The translations under genes were made by a program, and so were the position numbers. A stretch of DNA of 64,000 bases, from assembly GCA_947095585.1 (NCBI GenBank), contig OX352762.1, forward strand, positions 31,534,669 to 31,598,668, read 5' to 3'. A model generated the notes under the pieces. It saw only the letters and a program-made list of their open reading frames with translations. It ran no database searches and had not been told where the DNA came from. Positions 34,774-45,581 of this stretch are shown one piece after another. Numbering within the stretch: the first letter of the stretch is position 1; each line of letters begins with the position of its first letter. The DNA comes from Nephrocerus scutellatus (taxonomy: Eukaryota > Arthropoda > Insecta > Diptera > Pipunculidae).

Positions 34774-35050
34774 TCCTAGACACGTTAAATTATAGGAAAT
34801 AAGAAAAAAGAAGAATAATAAAGAAAATACTTTGAAGAGTCCCAAAAATAGAAATTTTATTGTAACGACCCCTTGCCTCAGAACCCTGGTCACGCTGAGT
34901 TTACCCCGGCTAGGAAAACTCCGTTACAAGATGCATTTACAACATACAACAACATATAGAATAATTTTACAACAACAATGCCAAGCAATTGGAATAATTT
35001 TATTCCAGTTTTTTTGTAGGAAAGAAATAATTGTATTCTGGTTTTAGTTA

Positions 35051-35610
35051 AGCGGCCGACAGACTGACCTGACTGTATATCATTACTAATGTCCGCTTAG
35101 ACTGCTGTGCCTTGAGGTCAGATTAGTAGAATGGTTTGACAGTCAAACCAACAGTCAAGCTATAATTTTCAAAGAGGAAAGATGGACAACCAACAAAAGG
35201 CATGCTAATTGCTCATTCTTGCGATCTACCGCCGTTGTCTTGTATTTTTTCATAATTTCCACCAATTTGAGATATCCATATTTTTTTCCACGTATGAAAT
35301 ATTTGGGTCTCGTTGTGTCCCACAAACAGCGGTATTTTCGTAGACGCACACAAAATTTTCTAAAAATCTGCTGTCTTCATCCATAACCATAACGTCCTTT
35401 CACGATTCACGTTAAAAATTACAGCAGACTGACGAATTTGTGTACACATTATCGATCATAAACAAACATGGCAGCTGACTGACAATCAACCACAAAATTT
35501 GTCGATAGCGATCAGTTACGAGTGTCTGTCCGTCAGTCAGGCATTCACACTATAAGTTTGAGCGATGCCGATGAAGACTTACAGTCAACTTTGATAGTCT
35601 GTCAGCCGAT
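35051..35610 (-). mobile_element. PIF/Harbinger-type non-autonomous element carrying a MADF-domain remnant
   Basis: The element starts AGCGGCCGACAGACT and ends AGTCTGTCAGCCGAT (13 of 15 termini bases pair), with TTA on both sides (35048-35050; 35611-35613). TTA duplication and 15-bp termini fit PIF/Harbinger. Inside, the minus strand encodes a MADF domain remnant. MADF or Myb-like proteins are the known second gene of Harbinger elements. Confidence 0.75.
35155..35390 (-). pseudogene. MADF-domain protein remnant within the TTA-flanked element
   Basis: From ATG at 35390 the frame reads MVMDEDSRFLENFVCVYE. After a one-base frame change it continues as KYRCLWDTTRPKYFIRGKKY, GYLKLVEIMKKYKTT. The order F(L/I)..(V/L)Y....CLWD....Y...KK..A...I is that of the MADF DNA-binding domain. 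The C-terminal half of the domain diverges and there is no BESS motif. It probably derives from the accessory DNA-binding protein of a Harbinger transposon. Confidence 0.7.
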
Positions 35611-35765
35611 TTAGGAACCGCACCAACAAAGTGCATTTTAACTGTCGCTTTGCCTCTTCAATGTTTAATTCGTTAATTTTTTAATGAATTTAATTGAACT
35701 TAAATGATTTTAATTTTAAAAAGAAAAAAATGAAGAACTTATTATTTTTGGAATTTAATTCTTAA

Positions 35766-36085
35766 AAAACAACCCATTAAAATTAAAATTTTTCGTAGAA
35801 ATTCTCCAATCGAGAATACACAATGTACAAAAATTGAAGAAAATCGAGTCTATTTTTTAAAAAATTTGTATGGGGCCCTCGATCCCGGTCACTTACAAAT
35901 GTGTACGGAGATACACATTTGTATAAAATTTGAAGAAAATCGCGTTAATTTTTATATGGGTATATGGGCATCCCTCGGCCCTGAGGACCGAGGCTCCAAA
36001 TTTTAATAGAAAGTGTTGTCACCGGAAATACACATGTGTGCAAAGTTTCAATAAAATCGATTTCACGACAAGAGAATTTAAAAAG
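35766..36085. mobile_element. Element C, short copy
   Basis: The left end (CAACCCATTAAAATTAAAAT, then AGAAATTCTCCAATCGAGAA) and a shortened right end (TCAATAAAATCGATTTCACG, then GAGAATTTAAAAAGG) are both present, with two or three monomers between. Confidence 0.7.
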
Positions 36086-36529
36086 GGAAAACAACTATAC
36101 TCTATGTCATGGCAAAAAGTTAAGAACTGACTAGATGTCTGGAACTTCGCTAGCCACAATGGTGATCTTTCTTGAAAAAAGTAGTCTTTGAAAAAAAAAA
36201 AAAATAAGATAATGTATTTTGACCCCTACCTGAGCGTCGAACCCGAAGAGTTGTAGGGGCCAAAGATTCTTGAGATTTTTCTCTAGATGAATCCTAAAAC
36301 CAAATATTGCTCATCACCCTCTCTTCCCTTCCCACCATCTCCCCTCCTTCCTCTTTCTATATCCCAATCCCCATCCCTATCCCCTGGGCTGGATTGAGGT
36401 GTCATGAGTTCCATGCCGAGAATCAGCCTGGCTGGGGGCCCAGTTAAAAAATAGCCCAGTCGCCTACGGAGAATCTGGATACCGGGCACCCTCGAGAGTC
36501 TTAGTCTTATTTGCATATTGGCGGATCTC
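36086..36529. other. Unassigned spacer
   Basis: A CT-rich tract (36310-36370) and no recognisable gene. It may be the 5' end of the LINE that follows. Confidence 0.35.
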
Positions 36530-39175
36530 TGTGCAGATTGACCACCCTTTCTCCGCCACTCGTGGGAAGCAATTGCCAGCTGAAAATAATTTTTCTTTTT
36601 CTTTTGCTAGTTTTCGGAAAACTAGCACAAAAACATTGAAGACCGGTACTTCTTTTTTACCGGAGGAAAGGACTGAGCCAGGTAGCTCGTCCGAAAATGA
36701 TCTTCTGGCATCCAGTCAGGATACGCTAGACGATAGCTGCAGACCAAGCACCAGTCTTGGTGCTCTGCAACCGGGCTAGTACTAGTACTATTCATAGTAC
36801 TCTACTTCTCAGACCAACCACAACAGACATTCCTGAGGCTGCAGGTGCGGTCCTTTTGAAATGTAAGAAGAAGAGTAATACCGCAGGAGCAGAAGTACCG
36901 GTGGGCCGTCCGTATTCTTGACAAAATTGCCAAGAACAAGGTGGAGGGTACTCCTCAAGATAGAGATGCTGCTGATACCCTCTGATATCAAAGAGTGATA
37001 TAGGTGTTTAACAAAAGACAGAATTGCGTCAATGCGGCTGCTACTCCTGCCACTTACCAGAAGCGTAACAGATCTCTAGACGAGACCAGTAACGCAGCGA
37101 AGAAGGCCAGACTCCCGAAGAAGTGTGGACTCACCGAGGCGGCTACCAGTGGCGATGCTACGGTGGCCAAAAAGGGTAAGGAGCCTATAGCTCACTCTAG
37201 CGAGAGTGCTGTAGCTGCTAGCCGATTCTGGATTGTGGGATCTCATCGAGGCTCGCCTGTCCGAATTGGTTATGGACCATATCTTGATAGAGGCACAAAG
37301 TCCACCAGTCTTGTTCGACTGCTCCGAGTTTGTCAGGGGCTTTCGTGTCATTAGGTGCGAGGACCAAGCGTCTCTGAGTTTCCTTGGCGAGTGTGTTGCT
37401 AGGACTGGCATTGACTGGGAGGGCTGGGATGTCAGGGAGATTCCGACACCGATGGTGGGATGGAGGACGAAAAGGTGGCTGCATAACAACATATCCATGG
37501 TGCTCATCATTAATGAGGAGTGCCTGGAAGCTTTAGAAATAGCAGGACATAGGTTCAGATTCAGGCAGGCCAAGGTGAAGGTTTTCCGGATCACCCCTAA
37601 TGAGGAAGATCCAGAGGAGGACGCGACCTCTGGTTTGCTAGAAGGGCTCAAAATAGATGGTGGACCGTCCATTGATGACCCTGATGTTCCCCCAATCCTA
37701 TAATGGTGACGACGTCTAAGGCAGATCAAACTGAAGTACTCGAGAAGTGCCTCTCGGACAATCTGAAAGTCTTCCTAACGGAGGAAAACATAGACATCGC
37801 ATTGATTCAAGAACCATGGGTCAGAGGTACTGACGTCATGGATCTTTGATACAAAGAGTATAACCTCTTCTATAAAAAACGAGGGTAAGCCAAGATCTTG
37901 TGTCTTAGTAAAGAAACATTTAAACGCTTTCCTTTGTCCTCACTACAGCTCATCGGACTTAACAATCTTTAAGGCAGAGGAGATGGATGGAGGCTATCTT
38001 TAGATATCAACAGTCTCCAATGTAATTTCCTATTCTGATCACAAATATATACTGTTCGATCTATGTCTCCAGACAAAGACCCCTAAACAGTACAGGAACA
38101 TTAAAAGAACCAACTGGACCAAGTTCAGTAAAATTATCGAATCCAAACTGGGAAAAATTGCTAATATTGAAACAACTACGAAACAAATCCATCGATACGG
38201 CTATGAAAGTAGCATGTCCAATCAGCCGTAGTAAAAGAAAGAACCCTTTCCCTCTCTCCATCGACTCCCGAAGCCGAGACACTATTACGTCCGCGTGCCA
38301 CCAAATCAGGAACTTATGCCCAAGGATACGCGGACGATATAGTCATCGTGGCAAAAGGTAAGTTTGAAGAAGTGCTCTGTAGTTCAATCCAAAACGAATA
38401 CACTATCATGAGCAGATGGTGCCTAGAAGTGGGACTTAGGGTGAACCCAAACAAAACTACACCCTACCCTTTACCAATAGAAGGAAACTGGGGCGAATGC
38501 ACCCGATTATCCTCAAGGGAGAAGAGATTACTATCAGCAAAGAGGTTAAATACCTGGGATTGAAATTTTGATTGAAGACTGCTGTGGAATAAGCACCAAC
38601 AGGCAGTAAAAAAATCAAAAAGAGCACTCATGGTGTGCAGAAGGGTGGCAGGAAAATCCTGGGGAGTTAGTCCCAGGAAAATGCCCTGGATGTACACCAT
38701 GATAGTTATTCCAATGATTACCTATAGAGCAGCGGTATGGGCGAATAGAACCGAGCTAAGCACCACGAAAAAGGAATTGGAAAAAGTGCAGAGGCTGGCA
38801 CGTATTTTAATTACAGGGGCCATTAGAACCTGCCCCATGGCGGGTATGGAGGTGATTCTTGGGTTACTCCCACTACATATAGTGGTAGAGAACAAATCCG
38901 CGGAAACCAAGTTACGTTTGAACAAGGTAGGTTGCTTTACGGACGTTAGGGCATGGGCATTAGTGGAATCTCTAACCAAACAGGTTCCGTTAGCCGGCAT
39001 GCCTTGTGACAACATGGTGCAAAGCTTGAATTGAAGAAAAACTTTGAAGTCAAAATGAGCACCAAGAAGGAATTCAGATCTGAAACATCCGGGAGTCATA
39101 AAGTGGTATACGGATGGATCAAAGAAAGCAGAAGGCACGGGTGCGGGAGTCCATCGGCCATGCCTCCAAAGCACT
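36530..39175 (+). mobile_element. Decayed LINE with R1/LOA-type ORF1 and RT pieces, copy 1
   Basis: The first part (36531-37700) encodes ORF1-like pieces, including GTRWLHNNISMVLIINEECL-type and VKVFRITPNEEDPEED blocks. RT pieces follow: TYAQGYADDIVIVAKG (38320) with the YADD box, then LRVNPNKT, KYLGLKF-like, VIPMITYRAAVW and LARILITGAIRTCPMAGME (38700-38880). Near 39110 is KWYTDGSK, an RNase H start. Frames change many times. The clade is inferred from the RT-then-RNase-H layout. Confidence 0.7.
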
Positions 39176-39289
39176 AGTTAGGGGGAGCGCAATAGATCCT
39201 TATGGGTCGCAGTGCTATTGGTAGATAACCCTTTTTCATCACCATCATCATTATCATAGACTACTACATTAGACTAAGTTTTGAAGATA

Positions 39290-40850
39290 CAATGGTATCC
39301 AAACTACAAAATGTCTACCTTTACGGCAGATCTATGCAGACTTCCCTACACGCGGTGGTGCGCACGATTGAGCACTCCCTTAAATACAAACAATACACTT
39401 TTGCCACCTTCCTTGGCACAGAAAGCCCATTAACAATGTTCATATTAGTGCCATTCATGAGGCTCTCACTGAGTTCGGGGTAGAGCAACTCCAAAAACAG
39501 TAAATCATCTTCATGCTAGGCAGCAGAGAAATCCATGTTAATTTGGGTAGTTGCAACATGATCAAATCAATCAATAGAGGCACTCCCCAGGGTAATATCG
39601 CCCTTATTGTGGCTGATGGTTATAAACAAGGTCCGTAAGTTATTTGAGCTGGACGGGACGAAAGCTATAGCGTATGCAGACGACGTGTTGATTCTCTTGT
39701 CAGGACAGTACCCTTCCGTGATTAGTGAATTCATGGAAAGGGCTCTATGGAATGTTAGCTCCTGGGCTACCAGTTGTTGACTGGGAGTTAACCCAAGGAA
39801 AACTGAAATGGTACTCTTCACCGCTAAGTCCAAAATACCTGTTTTTGCCCTCCAAAACACTTACCTCAGAGTCTAAGTATCTCGGCATAGAATTCAGGGT
39901 TAGGAAAGCATGTTTTGCCTTATACGCCTGTAACAAAACCATCGGAAGGAAATGGGGACTGGAGCCGAGGATAAGACTTTGGCTGTTCACAGCGGTGATA
40001 CGACCCATTCTTACCTATGGTGCGATGGTCTGGTGGCCGGCGATTAACAAAAAGTACAATGTCACCAAGTTAGGTAGATTACAAAGATCAGCAACTGTTG
40101 GGATAACTGGTGCACTAAGGTCTTTCCCTACCGGTGCTCTCAATACAATTTTACACCTACTACCCCGCTGACCTATTTATTAAATATGTTGCGTGCAGCG
40201 CTTTCCGTCTCAGGGTATCTGGGTGGTTTGTTGGCAAACCATACGGGCACTGCAATTTACTACAGTTACTACGAAAGGATATGATACCATCCTCAACTGA
40301 CTACTGCATTCCTAAATTGAACTTCAGTCCCAGTTTTGTCGTTGAGTTTCCAACTAGAGAAAGTTGGAAAAACGAATGAGTTTTGGGGCTTTCTGACGTG
40401 ACTCTATTCACCAACGGGTCCAAGATGAGTAATGGAGTCGGTGCTGGAGTCTTCTCAAAAAAACTTAATCTTTCAATGTCCCACAAGCTTTCTGACTACG
40501 CTAACATCTTTCAGGCGGAGATCCTGGCATATGCGTGGACAGCCAGTCTGCAATCAGAGCCATTACCCATTACTGCGACTAGCAACAATTTAAAACTTGT
40601 CAGGCAGTGCCAAACTGAATTGGCTTCAGTAAGCCAAAGCACCCCTAGTGTGGGTGCCGGGGCACAGCGACATTGACGGAAACGAGAAAGAAGATGCACT
40701 GTTGAAGAAGGGTGTAACATTGGACATCGACCACATGGAGAGTGTGTGCTGTCTTTTGAGCTCCGTCAGAGAACGCGTTCTAACTTTCCGTACCACTAAG
40801 GTGGAATGACTTGACCAACTGCTCTACTTCAATAAAAAAGATTAAGAGTT
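39290..40850 (+). mobile_element. Decayed LINE of the same type, copy 2 (RT end and RNase H)
   Basis: The RT reads RGTPQGNIAPLLWLMVINKV and AIAYADDVLILLSGQ (39570-39700), then CGLGVNPRKTEMVLF, KYLGIEF and VIRPILTYGAMVWWP (39780-40040). RNase H at 40383-40676 has VTLFTNGSKMSNGVGAGVFS and QAEILAYAWTA. The first catalytic Asp of RNase H (usually TDGS) is Asn here. It follows copy 1 directly in the same orientation but is a separate element, because both carry a YADD box. Confidence 0.75.
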
Positions 40851-40859
40851 TTTCTTCAA

Positions 40860-41237
40860 GAATTTACAACGACTTGCGTTCACTTTTGGTAGTCAATTAC
40901 CATTTACCATAAAATACTTGCGAAGCTTATTAAGTTCGTTATGTACGTTTGTTTAATTTTGCACGAAACTTTGCATTATGTTTTACATGAAATAAACATG
41001 ATAGTTTCATCCCACTTCTTTTTTTAATGAGAAAATAAAGCTAAACCCAGAATTGGATGGGATGGATGCGACTTGTTTTAAAACAATTGTTTAGCGCCAA
41101 GCTTGAAACAGTATAAAATAAGGTTTTTTCCACGAAAATAAAATCCTGTTGAGCCTGTATCCTGTATCCTGTATCCAGATGGCGAGCTGAGAAACTCCGC
41201 TTTGGCTTTACTAACTTATAAAAATGTCGAATTCTAT
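40860..41237. other. Unassigned spacer
   Basis: No gene recognised. A CCTGTATCCTGTATCC short repeat lies at 41156-41178. Confidence 0.35.
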
Positions 41238-41395
41238 TGCTATATTGCTTTGGCAAAGCCGGCTTGGCTTACAACAACAATAGCATAAGCATAAAGCCGA
41301 AGTAAATCCAAAAAATTTCAGGATTAAGAAACTAAAGCCATTTTATAGTTATGGTACTCACCGTAAGGTGGTAAAGCCATAAGCTGTAAGCACAA
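41238..41395. mobile_element. MITE family B, copy 2 (right end missing)
   Basis: It starts TGCTATATTGCTTTGGCAAA and carries the inner CTAAAGCCATTTTATAGTTA and CTCACCGTAAGGTGGTAAAG blocks, then loses similarity. Confidence 0.65.
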
Positions 41396-41688
41396 AGAAA
41401 AATACAATATTTTGGAAAGGCAAAAAATCAACTGAGCATAGCGTCGCCGAGTTTTTAGGATACACAAAATTATACTTAATACTGCACAAGACTGAATACT
41501 GACAAGAACAAATTAATTTTAATGAATTGAAATATAATAGCCGATTCTCAGTACAAAATTAATCAAGCCAACAATAAAAAGTTATTTTCTTTCGCGTATA
41601 CACAAATAAATTAAATTTTTTTTGTTTAAAATTAAAAAAACAAGACATTTATAAGTTTACAAAATATTGGTGAAGAGTTGAAGACATA

Positions 41689-41848
41689 TGCTATATTGCT
41701 TTGGCAAAGCCAGTTTGGCTTTTGGTTTAACCGCCTTACGGTGGTAAGAAACTAAAGCCATTTTATAGTTATGGTACTCACCGTAAGGCGGTAAAGACAA
41801 AAGCTGTTCCTTGTAAAGCCAAGCCGGCTTTGCCAAAGCAATATAGCA
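41689..41848. mobile_element. MITE family B, copy 3
   Basis: The ends TGCTATATTGCTTTGGCAAA and TTTGCCAAAGCAATATAGCA are intact. The flanks ATA and ACA do not match perfectly, so a target duplication is uncertain or mutated. Confidence 0.7.
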
Positions 41849-42194
41849 ACAGTTGCTTGGATGCGGATTTGGATGTAATCACGGCCTTTTGGGACATATT
41901 TACTGTCAAGGATACATTTAAATCGGCGGATTTAACCCCATTTTCGTATTTATAAACGTAGATTAAGAAATTTATCCTTATTTATATTTATATTATTTAT
42001 TTTCGATAAACAGTGGATTAATCCATGGCTATATTCACGACTATAAATATGGCCCTTAATGTTATTGTCAGTGATTCCGATGATTCTAGTGATTAATTAA
42101 AAACAATAATTTAAAATTAAAAATCTGAATCGCATGCAATAGTTAATTGGTGCATGAATAGTTGCACACGCCCCACGTTTTTCATTTTGAATCT
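41849..42194. other. Unassigned AT-rich spacer
   Basis: No gene or repeat recognised. Confidence 0.35.
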
Positions 42195-43112
42195 TATTTT
42201 TAAATTCTCTATATTAACTTCACTTGCCCGTGGGTCGTCGGTCGTCGGTCGTCGGTCGTCGGTCGTCGGTCTTCTGTCGTGGATTCTTGCGATCAATTTT
42301 TAACCCACTTCCCATGGCCCGATTTTATTGAAATTTTGCACACATGTGTATTTCCGGAGACAACACTTTCTATTAAATTTTGAGGCCCCTCGGGCTGCGG
42401 GGTCGGGGGGCTCCCAAACAAAAATTTTAAAAAATTTACCCGATTTTCTTCAAATTTTAAACACATGTGTATACCCAATAAACAATACTTTTTCGAAAAT
42501 TTGGTAGTGAACGGGTCCCGGGTTCGGCCGCAAGGCCCTTATACATTTTTTAAATATCTATACTGGCATCAGATATTCGTCGCCCTTTATGGACTGTGTG
42601 CGGTGTGTGCTGCGCAGTCGGCTGCGCTGCATGGTTTTGGTGGTGGTGGAGAGAGAGAGAGAGAGAAATCTTAGCGCACGCACAAATGAACCCAGCAAAT
42701 GAAACGAGACATACATGTTTTATGCTTACTTCAACTTACATTTTTATTATATACTGAATTGTATTTTTATTGATGTCGTTTTTTTTGTTGTCGATATCAA
42801 CTTACAGATAGAACAACAAGTTTTCACAATATTCTGTCATTTGTCGTTTTCATAAATTAGTTCAGAGCAGTCAAAGAGTTCTCAAGATAAATGTTCGTGT
42901 TTCTTATTTGCTCACAGTATGAGCGTGCTCTAAGTGCTCAGAATAAAATGATCTGAGCTTTTTCAATTTTAACATCTGATATCAAATGTTTGTTCCGATG
43001 ATTTTCTCCTACAATAAAAAAAATGGCCCAGGATCGAGGGGCTCCCATATCAATTTCTGCGATTAGAGAATTTAGATGAAAAATTTTAATTTTTATGGGT
43101 TGTTTTTTATAC
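42195..43112. mobile_element. Element C, full-length copy (reverse orientation)
   Basis: The copy runs from TAAATTCTCTATATTAACTT through a (TCGTCGG)n run at 42236-42275 and two monomers. It then has a 480-bp unique interior with a (GA)n tract at 42648-42666, and ends GATTAGAGAATTTAGATGAA, TTTTATGGGTTG. It is nearly identical, in opposite orientation, to 62042-62935. No protein is recognised. Confidence 0.8.
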
Positions 43113-44189
43113 TATTTACTTCGTTTTCAAAACGTGATATATTTAAAAAATTTACAAATAATTATTTTCTTCTTTTTAGTCTTGTATGTTGGGCCTTGCG
43201 CAATGAACGAACCGCAAATATTCAAAAATTATTTTCGGGTAGACTTTTTTTTTATTTAAACATATTACCTAGGGAAAACTCTCTGAATGACTTGCGACAA
43301 AAAATCGAAGAAATGTGAATTACAATATATCCTCACATTTGTAGCCGTTTTCAATTTATTTTCTAAGAATTGCTGATACATTGATAAAAGCAATACAATA
43401 CCGAATCAATGGAATCAGGGAAAAACTATAATTATAATAATAATTGAAAGAAATGCTTGCGATTGTTATGCCTTTCATTAAAAAAACAAACCACATGCGT
43501 TTAATTAAATGTTATTAATAGTAATGATGAACGAAATAAGAAAATCCCTATTCACATCATTCCAAACATCGTTATTTTGATTAATTCGACTGATGCGATC
43601 GTGTAGTGTGCGTAACACAGTTTCCCACACACCCACACACACTGAGAATCTGCTAAATGACGAATGATCTGCAAATTTATGGCAAAAAGCAGAAAGGCTG
43701 TGTGAAGAGGGAAAACAGAAAAATTCACCAAATGTTACCATAAAAATATACGTTCGTAAGTATATTTTTCAATGTTATCATAATGCTATAGATAATATTT
43801 CCCCTGCAGATATAAAATAACTATAACATTCGTGTAATGTCAATCTCTTCTGGCTAACCACAACTTCAATTGAACTATAGTCGGCCCGCTCACTTTGTCT
43901 CGCACGCCTCAAATGTAAACTTTGCATTATGGTCAATGCAAAATTACTCTGGGAATGTGTGTTCGCTAGGACTGCAGTAAATAACAAAAGTATTTTATAT
44001 CACTAGAGTGTGTAAAGGCTACTTTCGAAGCTAGGTTATAGTTTATGAAACAGTCACTTTCGTCTATGGGCGTGTGAAAAAAATGTAAGCTTCACGCCAA
44101 AGCTATCGATATTGAGTTTATTTTTATCAGCAGGTATACATAAGTATTCCGAATTGGAATATTATTATGCATGAAATCTTGTACCTATA
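43113..44189. other. Intergenic stretch with a family J repeat
   Basis: The only recognised feature is 43755-43890, which shares GTATATTTTTCAATGTTA(T/C)C and TGTCAATCTCTTCTGGCTAA with 20860-20945. The short ORFs are not recognisable. Confidence 0.4.
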
Positions 44190-44323
44190 AGGTGTATTTT
44201 ATTGCAGATGAATAAGGAATTAGAACTTGAAAACCAGCAAAACAGCAGGTTTTCTTATTCCAAAGAAGGAATAAGTGCAATTGTTTTTGTAATTTCTTAT
44301 TCCTCGGCAAATAAAATACGCCT
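44190..44323. mobile_element. MITE family D, copy 2
   Basis: The 134-bp element begins AGGTGTATTTTATTGC and ends GGCAAATAAAATACGCCT, with ATA on both sides (44187-44189; 44324-44326). Confidence 0.8.
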
Positions 44324-44526
44324 ATACGCAAAAACAATTTGGCTGCGGTCAAGAATACAGCCGCTGCGCATTTTATGCTGCATGTTGTTCAAAAATTCAA
44401 TTATGCAGCCAAAGCATTGCAGAGTATGGGATAAAAGTACAGTAAAAAAAATCGACTGCGCAGTTTAAGGAGTTATTTAAATTGGATGCAAATCAGAAAT
44501 GTAATTTTTCTACAAGCAGACTGTAA

Positions 44527-44801
44527 CAAAACCCACTCTAGAGAAAGCCCAATTGTACACATAGCACTAGGCTCTAAAAAATCTCGAAATATTTATGTAT
44601 TTGTGACATGTGAATACAGTGTAGAAACACTAAGCAGGCGCATTTTATGAAACGCGTCCACTGGCGGTAAAGTAAGTTATGGTAGTGAAAAACAGAAAAA
44701 TTTCGTATGGTTTTTGCTCTATAATTTTTAACCAACACATCATTATTACGTTAGGATCTGTGCACCAAGAAAAGAGTTGGGCTTTTATAGAGAGGCTTTT
44801 G
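44527..44801. mobile_element. MITE family G, copy 3
   Basis: The ends CAAAACCCACTCTAGAGAAA and GGGCTTTTATAGAGAGGCTT (then TTG) are inverted. ACTGTAA flanks both sides (44520-44526; 44802-44808). Confidence 0.75.
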
Positions 44802-44883
44802 ACTGTAAGCACCAATAATATAACGGCTGTGTTCTTTTTTGATATCGGAGTAATCGGAAATATGATTAAACTGTCAGAATTCA

Positions 44884-45249
44884 TATCAGTGTTTTTTTTT
44901 TATTCTCCGAGAAATCTTTTTTCTCTGGAGAGTTCTATTTTACACTCCGATAATTCTCGGATTAGATTTTTTACCCTGAAAAAATATACAGAACATTTCT
45001 TGACAGCTGTAGTTGTTTGTTTCTTTAAGCATGAGACATGTCGAATTAAGGAGCATTTAGGTGAGAAATACAACTTTTCCCTGAAAATAAAATAACCAGC
45101 AGATAATTTTTTGATCTGACAGCTCTGATCAGTGAAAAAAAATATAGTTTTTATAGGATATCCCAGAACTTGAATTTTTCCGACATAAAAAAAACACGGC
45201 CAATATACATATGTTGCATGCCCATGCATTTATTTAATCTGTTTACAAA
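44884..45249. other. Unassigned stretch upstream of Ltv1
   Basis: A 138-codon plus frame (44679-45095) spans MITE G and unique DNA, contains no recognisable domain and is probably chance. Confidence 0.35.
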
Positions 45250-45376
45250 AGCCGTATTTTATTGCCGAGGAACAATAACAATTGCACAGTCGAATTCCTT
45301 CTATGGAATTGTGAAAACTTGCTTTGGCTGGTTTTGACATTCGAATTCCGAATTCGCTCAGCAATAAAATGCAGCT
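45250..45376. mobile_element. MITE family D, copy 3, upstream of Ltv1
   Basis: The 127-bp element begins AGCCGTATTTTATTGCCGAG and ends GCAATAAAATGCAGCT, with AAA on both sides. It lies about 205 bp upstream of the Ltv1 ATG. Confidence 0.75.
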
Positions 45377-45581
45377 AAAATACAAATGAGATGTCACGAA
45401 AAAGACGTCGAGGCTCGAAACTCAAAATGTCAAAACAGATCCATAGCCACATGTGTTTTATATGTAGATAGTGGATAATTCCCGTTCACAAGTTCACCAA
45501 CATAGTAATTAGTAAATAGTTCCGATCCAACTATTTCTTTTAAGTGTTTGTTTTTCCATATTAATTTAAACAAAATTAAGA

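Larger units (their letters stand above)
33885..34928 (+). mobile_element. Probable solo LTR (BEL/Pao-like) with two tandem arrays
   Basis: The segment opens TGTTCACACAAAACATGC and could end CCGTTACA, which resembles BEL/Pao LTR ends. A TATAAAAG at 34033 followed by TCAGTCG looks like an LTR promoter. Two tandem arrays occupy the downstream part. No target duplication was found and no adjoining gag-pol of this type is present, so the call is tentative. Confidence 0.4.

Noticed and set aside
45548..45581. Upstream start for Ltv1
   Set aside because: It reaches the Ltv1 frame only by retaining a 53-nt intron with good splice signals, and adds residues absent from the family.
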